A program made the translations under genes and the position numbers. Below, piece by piece: positions 4,869 to 6,731 of a DNA stretch of 6,731 nucleotides; within the stretch, counting starts at the first letter, position 1; each line of letters starts with the position of its first letter. The DNA lies in NCBI GenBank assembly GCA_030631505.1, contig DAOVKX010000058.1:1-6731 (forward strand), written 5' to 3'. Origin of the DNA: Candidatus Nanohaloarchaea archaeon. Its GTDB lineage: Archaea > EX4484-52 > DAOVKX01. The notes under the pieces are model-generated. The model was not told where the DNA came from. It did no database searches and saw nothing but the letters and a program-made list of their open reading frames with translations.

Positions 4869-5920
4869 TTATTTTCACTTTCTGTCTCAATAAAATATTT
4901 TCTGACCATCTGATGAAGTATTCTTTTATTCCATAATTCTATAGGCCCTTCACTTTCAACTTCTCTTGCTCTAACAGTAAAATCAGAAGTTGTAACAAAA
5001 ACTGCTTTGTCTGCTTTGTACTTCCATATTGCACCGAGAGTTCTTTGAACTTCTTTTGGAGTTACATTATTTCCTTCTGCATATTTTTTAACTTCAATAA
5101 GAACTGTCTCGCCTTTTTTCGTTGCGATAACATCCGCACCAAAATCGCCTGTGTTTGGCGTTTTCCTTGCTGAATATCCCATTTTCTGAAATAATCCAGC
5201 TACAAATTCTTCAAATTCATAGGGTGATAAATCAGCAAAATTATTATTTAACCCTATTCCAATTTCCTTCCATTTTTTAACTTGTTTGGGAGTTCCCCAC
5301 ATATTATCATATTTTACTAACCCTTTTGCTCTTTGTTTCTTTTCAAATTTAAGTAATTCTTCTTTTTGAATTGCTTGTTCCAAACTATCAATATTATCAT
5401 ACAAACTATGTTTTCTATTTTTCAAATGTTTTAGTTGATTTATTGCTTTATCCCCAGTAATACTCGAATAAATCGTGTAAATCAATGAGAAAACCACTAC
5501 GAATAGAAATACTGTCTCAGGGTATTTTATCGAAACCAGAGCAAGTAAATAACCGAGAATAATATAGACTAATATACCTCTTCCACAAAGTTTAACATTT
5601 TCTCTTAAACTTTTTTTGTTATAGTAAATCCCAAGTTCGGATATGATGTATAAGATACCTGCAAACATTAAAAATCCAAAAAAATAATTATTGTTAAAAA
5701 AATAATAAAAACTAAGGGTAATAAGAGATAGTAAAAGTCCAATTAAAAACCACAAGGTCATAATAGCTGCGATATTTGAAAAAGAAAAAAAGTTAGTAGA
5801 TATGTCTCGTTCAACAGCAGCTCTCACTGCAGGGCTTTCTGTTTCTAAATTATGGATTGCTCTTTCTAAACGCTTAATTTCTTTTTCATAGTTCTTAATT
5901 TCTTTCTCATAACTTTTCAT
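4865..5920 (-). CDS. Membrane-embedded Mrr-type restriction endonuclease
   Basis: Numbered from a possible upstream GTG at 5929, the protein is 354 residues. I prefer the ATG at 5920 (351 residues), which has GGTG 2 bases before it. Order: coiled coil (about 5-33); four hydrophobic segments (about 53-78, 81-103, 117-134, 139-157); second coiled coil (about 162-200); Mrr-type catalytic domain (about 230-345). The last has LSPYEFEEFVAGLFQKMGY, GDFGADVI (Asp266), VLIEVKKY (Glu279, Lys281) and VQRTLGAIW (Gln295), the D...E-x-K...Q layout of PD-(D/E)XK Mrr nucleases, then KAVFVTTSDFTVRAREV. Mrr enzymes cut foreign or modified DNA. The usual Mrr winged-helix domain is absent, replaced by membrane and coiled-coil segments; a matching winged helix is encoded divergently at 6006. 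The stop overlaps the taw3 start. AT-rich, likely acquired; target unknown. Confidence 0.9.
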   Translation of the reverse strand: MKSYEKEIKNYEKEIKRLERAIHNLETESPAVRAAVERDISTNFFSFSNIAAIMTLWFLIGLLLSLITLSFYYFFNNNYFFGFLMFAGILYIISELGIYYNKKSLRENVKLCGRGILVYIILGYLLALVSIKYPETVFLFVVVFSLIYTIYSSITGDKAINQLKHLKNRKHSLYDNIDSLEQAIQKEELLKFEKKQRAKGLVKYDNMWGTPKQVKKWKEIGIGLNNNFADLSPYEFEEFVAGLFQKMGYSARKTPNTGDFGADVIATKKGETVLIEVKKYAEGNNVTPKEVQRTLGAIWKYKADKAVFVTTSDFTVRAREVESEGPIELWNKRILHQMVRKYFIETESENK

Positions 5921-5952
5921 GACACCCACTTAATATTGCTTAATCGACAAAG

Positions 5953-5960
5953 TTTATTAA
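5953..5960 (-). promoter_or_regulatory. TATA-like box, possible Mrr promoter
   Basis: TTAATAAA on the minus strand predicts a start near 5930, giving a leader of about 10 bases before the ATG at 5920, or a leaderless transcript if the GTG at 5929 is used. Several A/T-rich alternatives lie in the same 76-base divergent gap, so this is tentative. Confidence 0.25.
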
Positions 5961-5973
5961 TTTGGATAAAAAA

Positions 5974-5981
5974 TTTAAATA
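5974..5981 (+). promoter_or_regulatory. TATA-like box for the Mrr_N-like winged-helix gene
   Basis: TTTAAATA is centred about 28 bases before the ATG at 6006 and predicts a leaderless transcript. No Shine-Dalgarno is visible before this start. It lies in the 76-85 base gap shared with the divergent Mrr nuclease. Confidence 0.45.
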
Positions 5982-6000
5982 GGGTATAGTTTCATATATC

Positions 6001-6010
6001 TTCATATGAA
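6001..6010. promoter_or_regulatory. 10-bp palindrome over the winged-helix gene start codon
   Basis: TTCATATGAA is a perfect palindrome that includes the ATG at 6006. The half TTCATAT is repeated directly 10 bases earlier (5991-5997). If the transcript is leaderless, this covers the start of transcription, so it could be an autoregulatory site for the winged-helix product. Chance is also plausible in AT-rich DNA. Confidence 0.25.
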
Positions 6011-6287
6011 AGCTCATAAAGTGATTGAATATAAAAAACCAATTTTAGAAATACTTAAAAGATTAGGGGGTGTTGGAACAAGCAATGAAATTTATAAAAT
6101 AGTAATAAACGATTATATCACGTTAAACGAAGAAGATTTAAAAAGGATTAAGAAAAAAGATAAGTCAATAAATTATACTGTTTCTAGAAATAATTTTGCA
6201 TTTGCACTTGTCCTACTTCAAGATTGTTGGGGGAGAAAAATTGAAAGAATTAAGTTCAATCCTAAAACATATAAATTGTTGATATAA
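6006..6287 (+). CDS. Stand-alone Mrr N-terminal-like winged-helix protein
   Basis: The 93-residue protein resembles the winged-helix domain normally fused ahead of the Mrr nuclease domain: KKPILEILKRLGGVGTSNEIYKIV (10-33) is the characteristic first helices with the GG-x-GTS turn, followed by a charged helix (LNEEDLKRIKKKDK), then a second helix with aromatic and hydrophobic residues (NNFAFALVLLQDCWG) and a short strand pair (IERIKFNPKTYKLLI). Such domains bind DNA or modified bases. No catalytic domain follows: it stops about 60 bases before the transporter gene's end. It is divergent from the membrane Mrr nuclease, which lacks this domain, so the two look like halves of a split Mrr. It could instead be a repressor of the nuclease. 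It is AT-rich like the nuclease. Homology is moderate, read by eye. Confidence 0.7.
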   Translation: MKAHKVIEYKKPILEILKRLGGVGTSNEIYKIVINDYITLNEEDLKRIKKKDKSINYTVSRNNFAFALVLLQDCWGRKIERIKFNPKTYKLLI

Positions 6288-6298
6288 TCTTAAAGTTA

Positions 6299-6336
6299 TT
6301 TTTCTGATTCATAATTTAATAATAAGAGAATAAAAA
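6299..6336. terminator. Convergent T-rich terminator region
   Basis: A T5 run (6299-6303, plus strand) follows the winged-helix stop, and an A5 run (6332-6336; T5 on the minus strand) follows the transporter stop. The two genes converge here, so both probably end in this 60-base gap. Confidence 0.35.
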
Positions 6337-6347
6337 GGAAGTTCTAA

Positions 6348-6731
6348 CTACAAAGAAAACGCCAGCAAAATTGCGCCGATGAAAAGTATAACTGCTCCAG
6401 TTAATATTTTGAGAATCCTGCTTTTACCTGTTATTTCACGGAAGTAAAACAAACCCCATAATACAGAGACGAACAGCGCCATCTGTGTTAAAGGAAAACC
6501 AACAGATATGCCAAGATTCATAACTGCAAAGAAACTTGCGAAGTTTGCAATGTTCCATATAATGCCGGAAAAAGCGCCCGGCAGAATAATACTTTTATCA
6601 GCTTCAGGCCGTTTTAGAGCATAAATAAATGAGCCACCGATTAAAATTCCAAGCGACATGGGAAAAAGGAATGATATTGGTTCAAGCGCGGATAATTTAA
6701 AGGGAACAAGATAACTTCCGAATATCAGTCC
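6348..6731 (-). CDS. GRP/DMT-superfamily sugar-type transporter, C-terminal half, 5' end outside window
   Basis: The minus-strand frame stays open to the right edge: 72 bases before the Met at 6659 encode GLIFGSYLVPFKLS... in frame, so that Met is internal. The 127 visible residues contain about five hydrophobic helices: the GSYLVPFK segment, FLFPMSLGILIGGSFIYAL, LPGAFSGIIWNIANFASFFAV, FPLTQMALFVSVLWGLFYF and ILTGAVILFIGAILLAFSL. That matches one repeat (the second half) of the 10-helix glucose/rhamnose (GRP) branch of the drug/metabolite transporter superfamily, whose members carry a G-x-W-N/G motif and a helix with a glycine before a charged loop (FREITGKSRI). It probably sits in the cell membrane and takes up a sugar or other small metabolite; the substrate cannot be read from this part. 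It is convergent with the winged-helix gene. Confidence 0.8.
   Translation of the reverse strand, partial: GLIFGSYLVPFKLSALEPISFLFPMSLGILIGGSFIYALKRPEADKSIILPGAFSGIIWNIANFASFFAVMNLGISVGFPLTQMALFVSVLWGLFYFREITGKSRILKILTGAVILFIGAILLAFSL

Noticed and set aside
6657..6659. ATG at 6659 as the true transporter start
   Set aside because: In-frame codons continue upstream to the window edge and encode a plausible membrane-segment end, GSYLVPFK, typical of the family.

Overview
The window looks like chromosomal DNA from an archaeon, probably an uncultivated DPANN-type or related lineage. That is inferred from gene content and signals, not from a marker gene. It carries an archaeal-type PEP synthase, a secreted protein with an archaeal type IV pilin-like (class III) N-terminus, and a Taw3/TYW3 wybutosine enzyme. 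TATA-like boxes lie 25-30 bases before several start codons, as expected for leaderless archaeal transcripts. One gene has a GGTGAT Shine-Dalgarno matching the archaeal 16S 3' end.

Layout, left to right. (1) 1-1655 (+): C-terminal 550 residues of phosphoenolpyruvate synthase, open at the left edge. (2) 1750-2202 (+): small secreted, cysteine-rich pilin-like protein. (3) 2200-2348: two tandem copies of a hairpin-bearing repeat whose stems differ but stay perfectly paired. (4) 2383-2694 (-) and 2807-3316 (+): a divergent pair, a small acidic protein of unknown function and a PD-(D/E)XK-like nuclease with two C-terminal membrane segments. Their 112-base intergenic region holds two inverted repeats and both promoters. 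(5) 3317-3530: non-coding, with hairpins and a candidate C/D box sRNA on the minus strand. (6) 3531-4280 (-): LURP-one-related/scramblase-like protein. (7) 4317-4868 (-): Taw3/TYW3, overlapping by ATGA the gene transcribed just before it. (8) 4865-5920 (-): membrane-embedded Mrr-type restriction endonuclease. (9) 6006-6287 (+): stand-alone winged-helix protein resembling the Mrr N-terminal domain, divergent from the Mrr nuclease. (10) 6348-6731 (-): C-terminal half of a GRP/DMT-type sugar transporter, open at the right edge.

By eye, the housekeeping genes (pps, pilin-like, LURP-one, taw3, transporter) are moderately GC-rich, about 40%. The nuclease blocks (about 2350-3316 and 4865-6300) are clearly more AT-rich. 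With two nucleases, both membrane-anchored, and a split-off Mrr recognition-type domain, the simplest reading is two small acquired defence-like cassettes inserted among core genes. The most interesting points are the divergent wHTH/membrane-Mrr pair, the membrane-tethered small nuclease with its acidic neighbour, the covarying tandem hairpins and the candidate C/D sRNA. None of the functional links is proven by the sequence alone.
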